A DNA stretch of 64,000 bases, taken from Alcanivorax profundi (lineage in GTDB: Bacteria > Pseudomonadota > Gammaproteobacteria > Pseudomonadales > Alcanivoracaceae). Of the stretch, positions 49,199 through 57,784 are shown one piece after another. Position numbers and translations under genes: made by a program. Numbering within the stretch: the stretch's first letter is position 1; the number at the start of each line of letters is the position of its first letter. Location of the stretch: contig NZ_QYYA01000004.1 of the NCBI RefSeq assembly GCF_003597125.1, positions 1 to 64,000 of the forward strand. The letters are read 5' to 3'. The notes under the pieces are model-generated. The model had not been told where the DNA came from and did not search any database. It saw nothing but the letters and a program-made list of their open reading frames with translations.

Positions 49199-49993
49199 TC
49201 AGTGGGACAATTGCTCCGCGATACGAACACGCGCTTGCTCACACAGTGCCTTGCGGTCTCCGTGCTCCGTCAACGGCGCGCAGAAATGCAGCCGCACGCG
49301 AATCTCCCGTCGCAATAGCATGGCCCACAGGTGATGATGAAATTCATCGTCACCAATGAACGCCATGGCCCGGTCCGGGGCGCCCATGCTATCTAGGTAC
49401 CGAATCGCCAGCGGCTGCACCGGCACCTTTGCCTGTAGCGGAGCGTCAAACAGCTGGGGAAAGAAACGGCGCAACCCGGTGCCGTCGGTGGTGGTGCCTT
49501 CCGGGAACACCAACACGGTATGCCCCAACTGCAGCCGGCCGGCGATTTCACCCGCCTTGCGACCCGACTCGCCACTACCGCGCTGGATAAACAAGGTGCC
49601 AACGGCCCGGGCAAGATGACCGATCAGCGGCCAGTCGCCCACTTCTGCCTTGGACAAAAAGTACAGGTGCCGCTGACTGGCAATCACCGGAATATCCAGC
49701 CACGAGACATGGTTGCTGACCAGGAAAACCGGGCGCCCCAACGGCTCACCCGTCACCGTGAGGCGCACCCCGAGAATACGCACAAAACGCTGACACCAAC
49801 GCTGTTTGGCGGCCAGTACCGCGGGCCGTTGAGGCCACCAGAATGCGCCCAGCACAAACGCCAGCACAAATCCCCACAGTAGATGAACGACGATGCGCAA
49901 CACCCGCCACACACGGCGAAGTTGGGGCCAACTGCGGCCTTGCGCAGGCGCATTAACGCTGACGCTCTCGCTCATTTCATTCATTCGGGGCAT
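49199..49993 (-). CDS. olsA: Lyso-ornithine lipid O-acyltransferase (OlsA-like)
   Basis: A 264-residue protein. The PlsC-type motifs are visible: 'VSNHVSWLDIPVIA' (H-x4-D) and 'VFPEGTTTDG' (EGT). A membrane helix lies near residues 30-50 ('IVVHLLWGFVLAFVLGAFW'). The specific assignment to OlsA rests on its position 12 bases downstream of olsB. OlsA adds the second acyl chain to lyso-ornithine lipid to form the membrane lipid ornithine lipid. PlsC or another acyltransferase role cannot be excluded. Confidence 0.82.
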   Translation of the reverse strand: MPRMNEMSESVSVNAPAQGRSWPQLRRVWRVLRIVVHLLWGFVLAFVLGAFWWPQRPAVLAAKQRWCQRFVRILGVRLTVTGEPLGRPVFLVSNHVSWLDIPVIASQRHLYFLSKAEVGDWPLIGHLARAVGTLFIQRGSGESGRKAGEIAGRLQLGHTVLVFPEGTTTDGTGLRRFFPQLFDAPLQAKVPVQPLAIRYLDSMGAPDRAMAFIGDDEFHHHLWAMLLRREIRVRLHFCAPLTEHGDRKALCEQARVRIAEQLSH

Positions 49994-50005
49994 CCGTTAA
50001 CCACG

Positions 50006-50869
50006 TTATACGGCCTGGGCAGGCTGCATGAAATGCTGAACGTAACGGGCGGGCAGATCGTTCACATCCATCAGCACGAAGAAATCCAGACAATTGAAAT
50101 CCGGGTCCCAGCAGGGCTCACCACAGATTTGCGCCCCCATGCGCATATAGGCTTTAAGTAGCGGCGGCATTTTGGCATTGGTTTCCGTGCTGTCACCGGG
50201 CAATTTGTGCAACCGTAAATGGGGAATCACACGGTGCTGGCCAGCGCTCAGGTGCTTCTCGTTAATCCGCTGCTGTACCCCGGCCACGTTGTACCCTTCG
50301 CTCAGCGCGATACTGGCACAGCCGAGCAGGTAACGGACATCATTCTCGATCATGTACTGGGCCAGCCGGGCCCACAGCACGGTGATCACGGCTCCGCTGC
50401 GATGCTCAGGATGAATACAGGTGCGGCCGATCTCGGCCAGGCGCCCCTCCAGATGCCGCAACATGGACAGATCAAATTCGCCGCTGGAGTAAAAACCGCC
50501 CGTCCGGTTCAGGCGGTCCCCTGGCAGCACCCGGGTGTAGCCAACGATCTCAGCATTGCGGGTATCTTTTACCACCAGATGCAGGCAATGCTTGTCATAG
50601 CGGTCCCGGTCCAGACCAAACGGGGCACTGAAACTGGCCCCATACTCCTGAGAGAAAATACGGTAGCGCATGCGCTGCACTTTAAGAATTTCTCGGCGAG
50701 AGCGCGTAAAGTAGGCCACAAAGCGGCTCTGGTTTTCCGCCTCATTCAACTCACGGGGGAAACGCAGAATATCCGCTGTCGCGGCAAACGGTTTAACCAG
50801 GGCTCCCTTGAGTTGGGGGCTCAGTGCTTTGATCTTTCCTGCGGCTTGCGCAAGCATGGCGTACTCCAC
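50006..50869 (-). CDS. olsB: Ornithine-acyl-ACP N-acyltransferase (OlsB)
   Basis: A 287-residue GNAT-like acyltransferase (autoinducer-synthase-type fold). It has 'VQRMRYRIFSQEYGASF' near residue 63, 'DKHCLHLVVKDTRNAEIVGYTRVL', 'EIGRTCIHPEHRSGAVITVLWARLAQYM' and 'CWDPDFNCLDFFVLMDV', all typical of OlsB. It attaches a 3-hydroxyacyl chain to the alpha-amine of ornithine. Met5 (50857) is an alternative start. It is the first gene of olsBA. Ornithine lipids replace phospholipids when phosphate is scarce in many bacteria; no Pho box is evident in the 204 bases upstream. Confidence 0.9.
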   Translation of the reverse strand: MEYAMLAQAAGKIKALSPQLKGALVKPFAATADILRFPRELNEAENQSRFVAYFTRSRREILKVQRMRYRIFSQEYGASFSAPFGLDRDRYDKHCLHLVVKDTRNAEIVGYTRVLPGDRLNRTGGFYSSGEFDLSMLRHLEGRLAEIGRTCIHPEHRSGAVITVLWARLAQYMIENDVRYLLGCASIALSEGYNVAGVQQRINEKHLSAGQHRVIPHLRLHKLPGDSTETNAKMPPLLKAYMRMGAQICGEPCWDPDFNCLDFFVLMDVNDLPARYVQHFMQPAQAV

Positions 50870-51073
50870 TGGCAGTTTCGGCCAGTGTCACCAACCCCGG
50901 TGGCAACGCAGTGACATTAGCGTGACATTTCCAAGACAAGGGGAAAGGCAACTAACAGTGAATCGCTGCGCGGAAAGCCCATGGCAATGCCGCAACGCAT
51001 CGGGGCCGCGTTCACGGTTGGGTGAGAACAGGCCTTCCGGGTGTGTGCACCAGGGATGACGAGGGAATAAAGG
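50870..51073. other. Divergent region between olsB and the CDGSH gene
   Basis: 204 bp; it should hold the promoters of both directions. Around 50953 it carries the words AACAGTGAAT and GCTGCGCGG, a shortened copy of the left arm of the element at 42481, so a repeat relic lies in the promoter region. Nothing else is distinct. Confidence 0.4.
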
Positions 51074-51322
51074 ATGAAAAAAGCGGTGATTGCAGCGCGG
51101 TTACCCTTTCCCATGGAAGTGAAAAAAGGGGAAACCGTGCAGTGGTGTGCCTGCGGGTTGAGCCAGAGCCAGCCCTGGTGTGATGGCAGCCACCGGGGCA
51201 CCGACTTTGTCCCGGTGACCTTCACTGCCCGCCGCGATCAGATCGTATTCTTCTGCGGTTGCAAGCACAGCAAGCGCGGGGAAATCTGTGATGGCAGTCA
51301 TGCCCGGCTGGAGCGGTCCTGA
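51074..51322 (+). CDS. Double CDGSH iron-sulfur protein
   Basis: An 82-residue protein with two C-x-C-...-CDGSH motifs: Cys25, Cys27, Cys36 and His40; and Cys61, Cys63, Cys72 and His76. Each is the 3-Cys/1-His ligand set of mitoNEET-type [2Fe-2S] clusters. Bacterial double-CDGSH proteins are thought to transfer clusters or electrons. There is no signal peptide. Its stop codon shares a base with the ATG of the next gene (TGATG). Start is supported by AAAGG at 51068-51072. Confidence 0.92.
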   Translation: MKKAVIAARLPFPMEVKKGETVQWCACGLSQSQPWCDGSHRGTDFVPVTFTARRDQIVFFCGCKHSKRGEICDGSHARLERS

Positions 51323-52164
51323 TGCGCCTCGGCTGGCTCCTGCTGCTGGTGCTGTGCGCCCCTCTGGCGGCAGACCCGGTACCCCTGCCCCTTGCAGTGC
51401 CTGCGGATGTCTACCGGGATTATGAATGCTGGCTGGGGAAACGCACGCTTGCCACCATCTCTGATTATCGCGGTCCCTGTTTACGGCGCGATGTGGTGGA
51501 GGTGGCCCTGTTTCAACAGGCCCTGATCGCCGCCGGTTATGCCCACGCCCCGCAATGGGAAATCATCAACAGTTACCAACGGACCTTGCTTGAGCTGTCC
51601 CACGGCAAACTTCCCGCGGCGGCCACCAGCCTCTGGCTGAAGGATATCGAAGCGACACCCGGACTCACAGCCAGCCGCGCCGTGCTTCCCGTCGGCAGCA
51701 ATCTGGCACAGCTGTATGGTCGCGAACCGGTGGCCGGCATCCCCCCCCTCACCCGCCTCCAGCAGTTGTCAGAGTTTCGGATCGTCAGTTCCAGCCAATG
51801 GGACACCGACTGGCAGCTGCTTAAGACATTACCCCATGCCGAGTTGCTGGAAGCCAATCACTGGAAAACTATGGTCCGTTGGGTGAACCATGGTCGCGCA
51901 GACCTGTTATTGGCCCCCCCACTGCAACACGACCGCCAGCATTTGACGGTCGATGCCATCAGGCTCGCCCCCGTGCCGGGCGGCATGCTATGCCTGCCGG
52001 GGAGCCGCCATTTTGCCATCTCGCAACAGTGGCCTGAGGCAGAAAAATTGCGACAAGCGCTGGATCGCGGGCTATCGATTCTGGAAAAGGAAGGCCGCCT
52101 TCAGCAGGCCTACCAGCAAGCCGGTCTGATGATGAAAACCCCCACCCTGAACGCCTGCGACTAG
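51322..52164 (+). CDS. Periplasmic protein resembling solute-binding domains
   Basis: A 280-residue protein with a signal peptide (LLLLVLCAPLAAD). The body (VFQQALIAAGYAHAPQWEIINSYQRTLLELSHGKLPAAATSLW.. and ..DWQLLKTLPHAELLEANHWKTMVRWVNHGRADLLLAPP) resembles the two-lobed fold of amino-acid-type solute-binding proteins (SBP_bac_3). I cannot be sure of the family; there is no transporter gene nearby. It is coupled to the CDGSH gene by a one-base overlap, which is an odd pairing of a cytosolic iron-sulfur protein with an exported one. It converges on ppc 40 bases later. Confidence 0.65.
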   Translation: MRLGWLLLLVLCAPLAADPVPLPLAVPADVYRDYECWLGKRTLATISDYRGPCLRRDVVEVALFQQALIAAGYAHAPQWEIINSYQRTLLELSHGKLPAAATSLWLKDIEATPGLTASRAVLPVGSNLAQLYGREPVAGIPPLTRLQQLSEFRIVSSSQWDTDWQLLKTLPHAELLEANHWKTMVRWVNHGRADLLLAPPLQHDRQHLTVDAIRLAPVPGGMLCLPGSRHFAISQQWPEAEKLRQALDRGLSILEKEGRLQQAYQQAGLMMKTPTLNACD

Positions 52165-52204
52165 CAAACACCGGGCAGGCTGCTGGCCGGCTTTGCCAGA
52201 TCCA

Positions 52205-54883
52205 CTACCCGGTGTTACGCAACCCGGCAGCAATACCGGCAATGGTGACCATCAAGGCACTTTCCAGGGTTTCATCACCGTCCTGCTCCCGCAAACGGGC
52301 CATGAGTTCGGCCTGCAGCAAATGCAGCGGGTCGGTGTAGGGATCACGCACCCGGATGGACCAACGCATCACCGGATTATTATCCAGCAGATCTTCTCGC
52401 CCGGTCAGGGCGCTCAGCGCCCCGACCGCGCCGGTCAGTCTTTCCCGCAGGGATTGCCCCAGCGCCTCCAGCCCGGCATCTCCACCAGCCAGACGCTGCT
52501 CATACCAGGCCGCCACGTTCAGGTCGGCCTTGGCGAGCACCATCTCCAGCATATCCACCACGCCCTGGAAAAACGGCCAGTGCTCTGCCATCTCCCGCAC
52601 CAGAGCACTTTGCCCGGGATCCTCATGGGCCGCTTCCAGTGCCGCACCAGTGCCCAGCCAGGCTGGCAGCATCAGCCGAATCTGGGTCCAGGCAAAGACC
52701 CAGGGAATGGCGCGCAAGGAACCAATCCCCGCATCTTTCTTGCGACGCGCCGGACGGCTGCCCAGCGCCAGCCGTGACAGCTCGGTTTCGGGGGTAACGG
52801 TACGCAGGTATCGCACCAGCTCCGGCTCCTCTTTGACCACTGAGCGATACCCCGTCACCGACACGTCGGTAAGAATCTGCATCTGTTCACGCCATTGTGG
52901 CTTGGGCGCGCGGGGTGGCAACAATGTTGCCTCCAGGGTGGCCGCCACATACTGGGACAGATTGAACACCGCCACCGCCGGACGACCGTACTTGAAACGA
53001 ATCACTTCCCCCTGCTCGGTCACCCGGATACGGCCAGCCACCGATCCCGGCGGCTGGGACAACAACGCCATGCGAGTGGGGGAACCACCGCGGGAGATAG
53101 AGCCCCCACGGCCATGGAACAGGGTGAGCGGAATCTGGTGCTCGGCGAACAAGGCAGTCAGGGCTTCCTGGGCCCGGTACTGTGCCCAGGCCGCGCCGAG
53201 AAAGCCGGCATCCTTGGCCGAATCGGAATACCCGATCATGACCTCCTGCCCACTGGCCACACGCTCCCGGTAGAACGGCATGGCCAGCAGCGCGCGCATG
53301 GAAGCCTCCGCGCCTTCCAGATCATCCAGCGTCTCGAACAGCGGCACCACTCGCATGGGCTCACGCACGCCTGCGATCTTCTGCAACAGCATGACCGCCA
53401 GCACATCCGAGGGCGTGGTGGCCATGGAAATCACATAGGCACCGAGCCCTTCACTGCCCTGCTCGGCAATCACCTGGCAGGTATCGAGGACTTCCCGCAC
53501 TTCCGGGGTACACTCATCCGCAGTGCGGAACGCGGCATCCACCAACGGCCGGCGCGCCTGCAACTCCTCGACCAGAAAGGCCTGCCGACGAGACTCGTCC
53601 CACTCGCCGTAACGGCCCAACTCCAGATAACGGGTAATCGCATCCAACGCATCCCGGTGGCGGGTCGATTCCTGGCGGATATCCAGCCGCAGCAGGGTAA
53701 TGCCGAAACAGTTCAGGCGCCGCAGGGTATTTTTCAGATCGCCATCGGCAATATCGGCCAGCCCGGTTTCCCGCAGCGAACGGTCTATCAGCAGCAACGG
53801 AGACAGCAGCTGCTCACGATGAGTGTAGCCATCGCCATCCGCTACTGGCTGATTTTCAATGCGGGCCTCGAGCTGGCGACGAGTCAGCTTCAGGCGACTA
53901 CGCACATCGCGCAGCAACACACGGTAGGGCTCATGACTCGGGCCCGTCACCGACAGCAACTCATCACTGGCCATCTCCATGGACAGATCCGCCAGCAGCT
54001 CTTCGATATCCCGCAAGTAGAGATCAGCCGCCATCCAGCGGGCCAGCAGCAAGACCTCACGGGTCACCGTCGCAGTCACATTGGGGTTGCCGTCGCGATC
54101 GCCTCCCATCCACGACGCCAGCTTCACCGGCGCCCAGTCTGCCGGCGGTTGCGGCAGCCCTTGCTCCATCAGTTGACGCTCAAGCTGGCGGACCATGTCT
54201 GGCACCGCCTGCCACAGAGACTGTTCAATGGTGGCGAAGCCCCATTTGGCTTCATCCACGGGGGTCGGCTTTTCGCGGCGAATCTCATCCGTTGTCCAGG
54301 CCGCCAGAATCACCCGGCGCAGGCGTGCTCGCAGGGTCGCGCGCTCTTCATCATTAAGATCTGCACGATCCAGCTCGCCCAACAGGTCCGCGATTTGATC
54401 GTATTTACGGATCAGGGTGCGACGGGTCACTTCAGTGGGGTGTGCCGTGAGCACCAGCTCCACAGACAAGCTTCGCAGGGTATCGGTAAGGGTCTCGGCC
54501 GGGATCTGCTGCTGGGTCAGGCGCTCCAGCACATCACGCAGCCCCTGGTCACCTCCCGGATCACCCGGGTAGCGCTGGTGCTGACGATGCAGTCGTTCAC
54601 GGTGGTGCTGCTCGGCAATGTTGCTGAGATTGAGGAACTGGCTAAACGCTCGGGCCACTTCCAGCAGGGTGTCATCATCCAGTGGCGAGAGCAGGTCCCG
54701 AAGGGACGTCAACGGTGCGCCACTCTCACTGCGTGTGGCCACAGAGGCCTGGCGGATCTGCTCAATGGTGTCGAACAGGCCATCGCCCGCCTGCTGTCGC
54801 AGGCACTCACCCAGCAGGTCGCCCAGCAAACGAACATTGTCCCGTAATGGTGCATTCACACTGTGGTCCACATGGCCTCCCAT
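52205..54883 (-). CDS. ppc: Phosphoenolpyruvate carboxylase
   Basis: An 892-residue protein of the bacterial PEPC family. Recognisable segments are 'VLTAHPTEVTRRTLI' (catalytic His), 'KLASWMGGDRDGNPNV', 'MIGYSDSAKDAGFLGAAWAQYRAQEAL', 'LFHGRGGSISRGG' (GRGGSxxRGG, catalytic Arg) and 'LRNTG' at the C-terminus. It forms oxaloacetate from PEP and bicarbonate, feeding the TCA cycle (with acnA at 31 kb). The start is uncertain between ATG 54883 and GTG 54871, the latter preceded by GGGAGG. Confidence 0.97.
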   Translation of the reverse strand: MGGHVDHSVNAPLRDNVRLLGDLLGECLRQQAGDGLFDTIEQIRQASVATRSESGAPLTSLRDLLSPLDDDTLLEVARAFSQFLNLSNIAEQHHRERLHRQHQRYPGDPGGDQGLRDVLERLTQQQIPAETLTDTLRSLSVELVLTAHPTEVTRRTLIRKYDQIADLLGELDRADLNDEERATLRARLRRVILAAWTTDEIRREKPTPVDEAKWGFATIEQSLWQAVPDMVRQLERQLMEQGLPQPPADWAPVKLASWMGGDRDGNPNVTATVTREVLLLARWMAADLYLRDIEELLADLSMEMASDELLSVTGPSHEPYRVLLRDVRSRLKLTRRQLEARIENQPVADGDGYTHREQLLSPLLLIDRSLRETGLADIADGDLKNTLRRLNCFGITLLRLDIRQESTRHRDALDAITRYLELGRYGEWDESRRQAFLVEELQARRPLVDAAFRTADECTPEVREVLDTCQVIAEQGSEGLGAYVISMATTPSDVLAVMLLQKIAGVREPMRVVPLFETLDDLEGAEASMRALLAMPFYRERVASGQEVMIGYSDSAKDAGFLGAAWAQYRAQEALTALFAEHQIPLTLFHGRGGSISRGGSPTRMALLSQPPGSVAGRIRVTEQGEVIRFKYGRPAVAVFNLSQYVAATLEATLLPPRAPKPQWREQMQILTDVSVTGYRSVVKEEPELVRYLRTVTPETELSRLALGSRPARRKKDAGIGSLRAIPWVFAWTQIRLMLPAWLGTGAALEAAHEDPGQSALVREMAEHWPFFQGVVDMLEMVLAKADLNVAAWYEQRLAGGDAGLEALGQSLRERLTGAVGALSALTGREDLLDNNPVMRWSIRVRDPYTDPLHLLQAELMARLREQDGDETLESALMVTIAGIAAGLRNTG

Positions 54884-55056
54884 ACTATTCCGGCAGCGGT
54901 GTTTACCGCACACAACGTTATCTGGCTCTCCGAATCCCAGGCAATGACGATCAATAAAATGAATATACCAGTTTTAACAAGATTACCCGTGTGGGCATCT
55001 TTATTCCGGCGCCCGGCTATCGCAACATAGGCGCCTCAGACACAGGGACCCCCATA

Positions 55057-55998
55057 ATGAGTACAAACAGCCGCTTTACTTCTGACCAGGGCGTATTGCT
55101 GATGCAGTATCTGGCCCGTGGACTGTTTGCCACCCTGGCCGTGATTTATTTTCACAACACCGAGCAATTCTTTTTCAGCGCACCCAAGGCTACGCCCTGG
55201 TTGCTGTTTATTGCCTACGTGGGCATCCAGTTGATTCTGCTGTTCTGGCGTCCCGCCAATGCCGATGCATTTTCGTCTGCACTGGACCTTGTCACGCTCG
55301 GAATCGTGATGCTGTTTGACGCCGGCAATCCACCGCCCACCATGGCCTTGCTGTTCGTCGCGGTACTCAGTAATGGCATGCTGCATGGCCTGAAACGGTT
55401 TCTCATCATGCTGCTGGGCGCCGAAGTGGTGCTGGCCATCGTGCTGCCAATTCGATTGAGTTATGCCCCTGTGGCTGACAGCTCCGCCAGCCTGTTTCTG
55501 GTCGCGGCACTCACCGCCTGCATGCTGTATTTCGGCTTGATGATCTGGCGCAATCAGGTGCTCGCCCGCGCGGCCCTGGAAGCCACCTGGCGAGACCCGG
55601 ATACGGACTTTATCAGCCGAGAAGCGCTGGTCAGCACTGCCGGTTGGTTGGTGCCCCTGCACGACCGAATTTCATCGCCCCTGACGCTGGCACTGGTAGA
55701 ACATCACGATTTGCCGTTACTTGCTGACCGGGTAGCCCAACGCATTCGCCGCAGCGATGTGGCGGCCCGCTACGATGACACCCATCTGGCCCTGCTGCTG
55801 CCCTGCACCGCCACGGCCGCCGCCGAACAACTGCTCAATGACCTGCGCGACCGCCACCCCGGCCTGCGGGCCGCCGTAATGACCCTGACCGATGGCGATG
55901 CGGCACTGGAACAGGCCCTTGGCCACCTGCAGAGCACCATGGCCCGTACCCGTGAAGATGACGATCACTGGCTGGCCCATGCAGCACCGATGCACTGA
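55057..55998 (+). CDS. Membrane protein with degenerate GGDEF domain
   Basis: A 313-residue protein from ATG 55057. Five or so membrane segments occupy residues 15-170. The C-terminal region matches a diguanylate cyclase fold (LTLALVEHHDLPLLADRVAQRIRRSDVAARYDDTHLALLLPCTATAAAEQLLNDLR). In the place of the (G/S)GDEF signature it has Tyr239-Asp-Asp-Thr-His243, so the active-site loop is lost. It is unlikely to make c-di-GMP. It may bind the nucleotide or act as a structural or signalling partner. The gene starts 173 bases from ppc, divergently. Confidence 0.75.
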   Translation: MSTNSRFTSDQGVLLMQYLARGLFATLAVIYFHNTEQFFFSAPKATPWLLFIAYVGIQLILLFWRPANADAFSSALDLVTLGIVMLFDAGNPPPTMALLFVAVLSNGMLHGLKRFLIMLLGAEVVLAIVLPIRLSYAPVADSSASLFLVAALTACMLYFGLMIWRNQVLARAALEATWRDPDTDFISREALVSTAGWLVPLHDRISSPLTLALVEHHDLPLLADRVAQRIRRSDVAARYDDTHLALLLPCTATAAAEQLLNDLRDRHPGLRAAVMTLTDGDAALEQALGHLQSTMARTREDDDHWLAHAAPMH

Positions 55999-56083
55999 TC
56001 GGCGAACGAACAAAAGAACACACCTCTTCACAGCCCAGGGAAGGCAAACGGTTTACACTGCAAGAAAATTGCCGGGTTCCATA

Positions 56084-57742
56084 ATGCTGCATCCCCGTAT
56101 CGCTCTCTGCTTCCTGTTGCTGGTGGCCTGCCATGCCGCCAGCAGCCAGACTGCCACACCGCGGATTGTCGGAGGCTCCGACGCCCCCCCCACCCGGTGG
56201 CCATGGATGACCCAGGTTGCCATCAAGGATCCGACCTTGAGCAGCGGTTATCTGCTGTGCGGAGCCAGCCAGATCAGCACCCGCTGGGTCCTGACCGCAG
56301 CGCACTGCCTGGAATACAGCAATGGTGCGCCCGCAGCCCCCAGCAATGTTTATGTGTTTATCGGCAACACCGTTCGAAATAATGTCCCGGAAAGCGGCAC
56401 CCAGGCAGAAAAACTGTTTGTGCATTCACAGTACCAGAATCTGGAGTACGACCTTGCCCTGATCCAGATCCCCGAAACAAGCAATACCGAATGGCCAAGC
56501 ATCATCACCCTGGCCACCTCTAATTCCCTGGAAACCGCGCCCTTCAGTGAACGCGATGAAGCCGTTACTGCTCTGGGATGGGGAGAAACAGGCAGCGGCT
56601 TGAGCGCCACGCTGCAGGAAGTTCAGCTCGATTACCTTCCCCGTTCGCAATGCCGTAACCTGAGCCCGTTGAGCATTGCGGACTTCGTCATATGTGCGGC
56701 CGAACTGAACCCGGTAAATGGCAACAATCAGGACAGCTGCTTCGGTGACAGCGGCGGCCCGCTGTTTCTGGGGCGTGATCCGTCGCCGAGATTGGTCGGC
56801 CTCACCAGCTTTGGCGAAGAAGAGTGCGCAACAGGATCACCGGCTGGGTATACCCATCTGGCAGCCGAAACAGATGAAATCGAAGCCCTCACCGCAGCAG
56901 CGGGACTACCTCTGGTGGACCTCGCACTGTCCTGGAGTGGCTCTCCCGCAGACCGACTCTATTCCCTGCCGGCGGATGACGTCACGCTTCAAATCCAGGT
57001 AGACAGCGCAGAGAATCGCGCGACCAACCCTACTCTCGATGTTGCCCTGTCCGGTAGAACAACCGCCTCGGCACAGTGGCAAGGCTGCAACTCAACCCTG
57101 CCAGGTAACCGCTGCACTCCAACGCCATCTTTGAACGGCAGCCTTCTGCAGTCACTGCTGATCTCAGGTAACAATGGCCCCGATCAGGTGGTCACCGTTA
57201 CCGTGCAAGGGCGAGCTGACGAGGAAGAATTTCGTCGCCAGAACAATCAGCTGGCACAAACAGTGGTGTTTTCCAGTAACCCGGACATCACCCTTGGCGC
57301 CAGCCAGACCCTGAGCAGCGCCAGCCAGGCGCGTGTCACCGTCACCCTGAGCAACCGGTCGCCGTTTAACAACGCCAGCAACGCCGAAATCCGTTTCAAC
57401 CTGCCCCCCAGCCTGACATTGACCAACAGGGAAATCCTTGGCTGCACCGGCACCACCCCGGTACTCTGCCCCGTGGGAAATGTATCAGCGGACTCAGTGC
57501 AGACCATGTCCCTGGACTTTGCTTCAGACGATCGCCAGTCCCGCAACCTGTCGCTAACCGGACACATCGATGAGAGCGATGTTCCCAATGGGGATACCAG
57601 CACTTCATTAACCCTCAGCTTCAATGATCCGCCGGCCAGTCGCTCCAGCGGCAGCAGTGGCAGCGGCGGCAGCCTTCCCGCCACGATCCTGCTGGCGAGC
57701 CTGTTGTTGGCAATCCGGCGCCAGTCTTGTCCCACCTGCTAA
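56084..57742 (+). CDS. Secreted trypsin-like serine protease with GlyGly-CTERM-like tail
   Basis: A 552-residue protein from ATG 56084. The N-terminal signal has a lipobox-like 'LLVAC', and the activation site 'RIVGG' follows near residue 27. The S1 triad is His74 (TAAHC), Asp123 (YDLALIQ) and Ser223 (GDSGGP). After about residue 265 comes a large extension of beta-rich domains (residues 270-520). The C-terminus reads SSGSSGSGGSLPATILLASL and ends RRQSCPTC, a Ser/Gly-rich linker, hydrophobic helix and Arg pair that resembles the GlyGly-CTERM sorting signal of type II-secreted proteases. It is probably surface-attached. Confidence 0.82.
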   Translation: MLHPRIALCFLLLVACHAASSQTATPRIVGGSDAPPTRWPWMTQVAIKDPTLSSGYLLCGASQISTRWVLTAAHCLEYSNGAPAAPSNVYVFIGNTVRNNVPESGTQAEKLFVHSQYQNLEYDLALIQIPETSNTEWPSIITLATSNSLETAPFSERDEAVTALGWGETGSGLSATLQEVQLDYLPRSQCRNLSPLSIADFVICAAELNPVNGNNQDSCFGDSGGPLFLGRDPSPRLVGLTSFGEEECATGSPAGYTHLAAETDEIEALTAAAGLPLVDLALSWSGSPADRLYSLPADDVTLQIQVDSAENRATNPTLDVALSGRTTASAQWQGCNSTLPGNRCTPTPSLNGSLLQSLLISGNNGPDQVVTVTVQGRADEEEFRRQNNQLAQTVVFSSNPDITLGASQTLSSASQARVTVTLSNRSPFNNASNAEIRFNLPPSLTLTNREILGCTGTTPVLCPVGNVSADSVQTMSLDFASDDRQSRNLSLTGHIDESDVPNGDTSTSLTLSFNDPPASRSSGSSGSGGSLPATILLASLLLAIRRQSCPTC

Positions 57743-57784
57743 GCCCCTATATTCTCCCCGCTTTATCTGTCTGTCGGGGACATC

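Noticed and set aside
52895-54847. Open frame of 650 codons opposite ppc
   Set aside because: Antisense shadow of the phosphoenolpyruvate carboxylase coding strand; no signal or motif.
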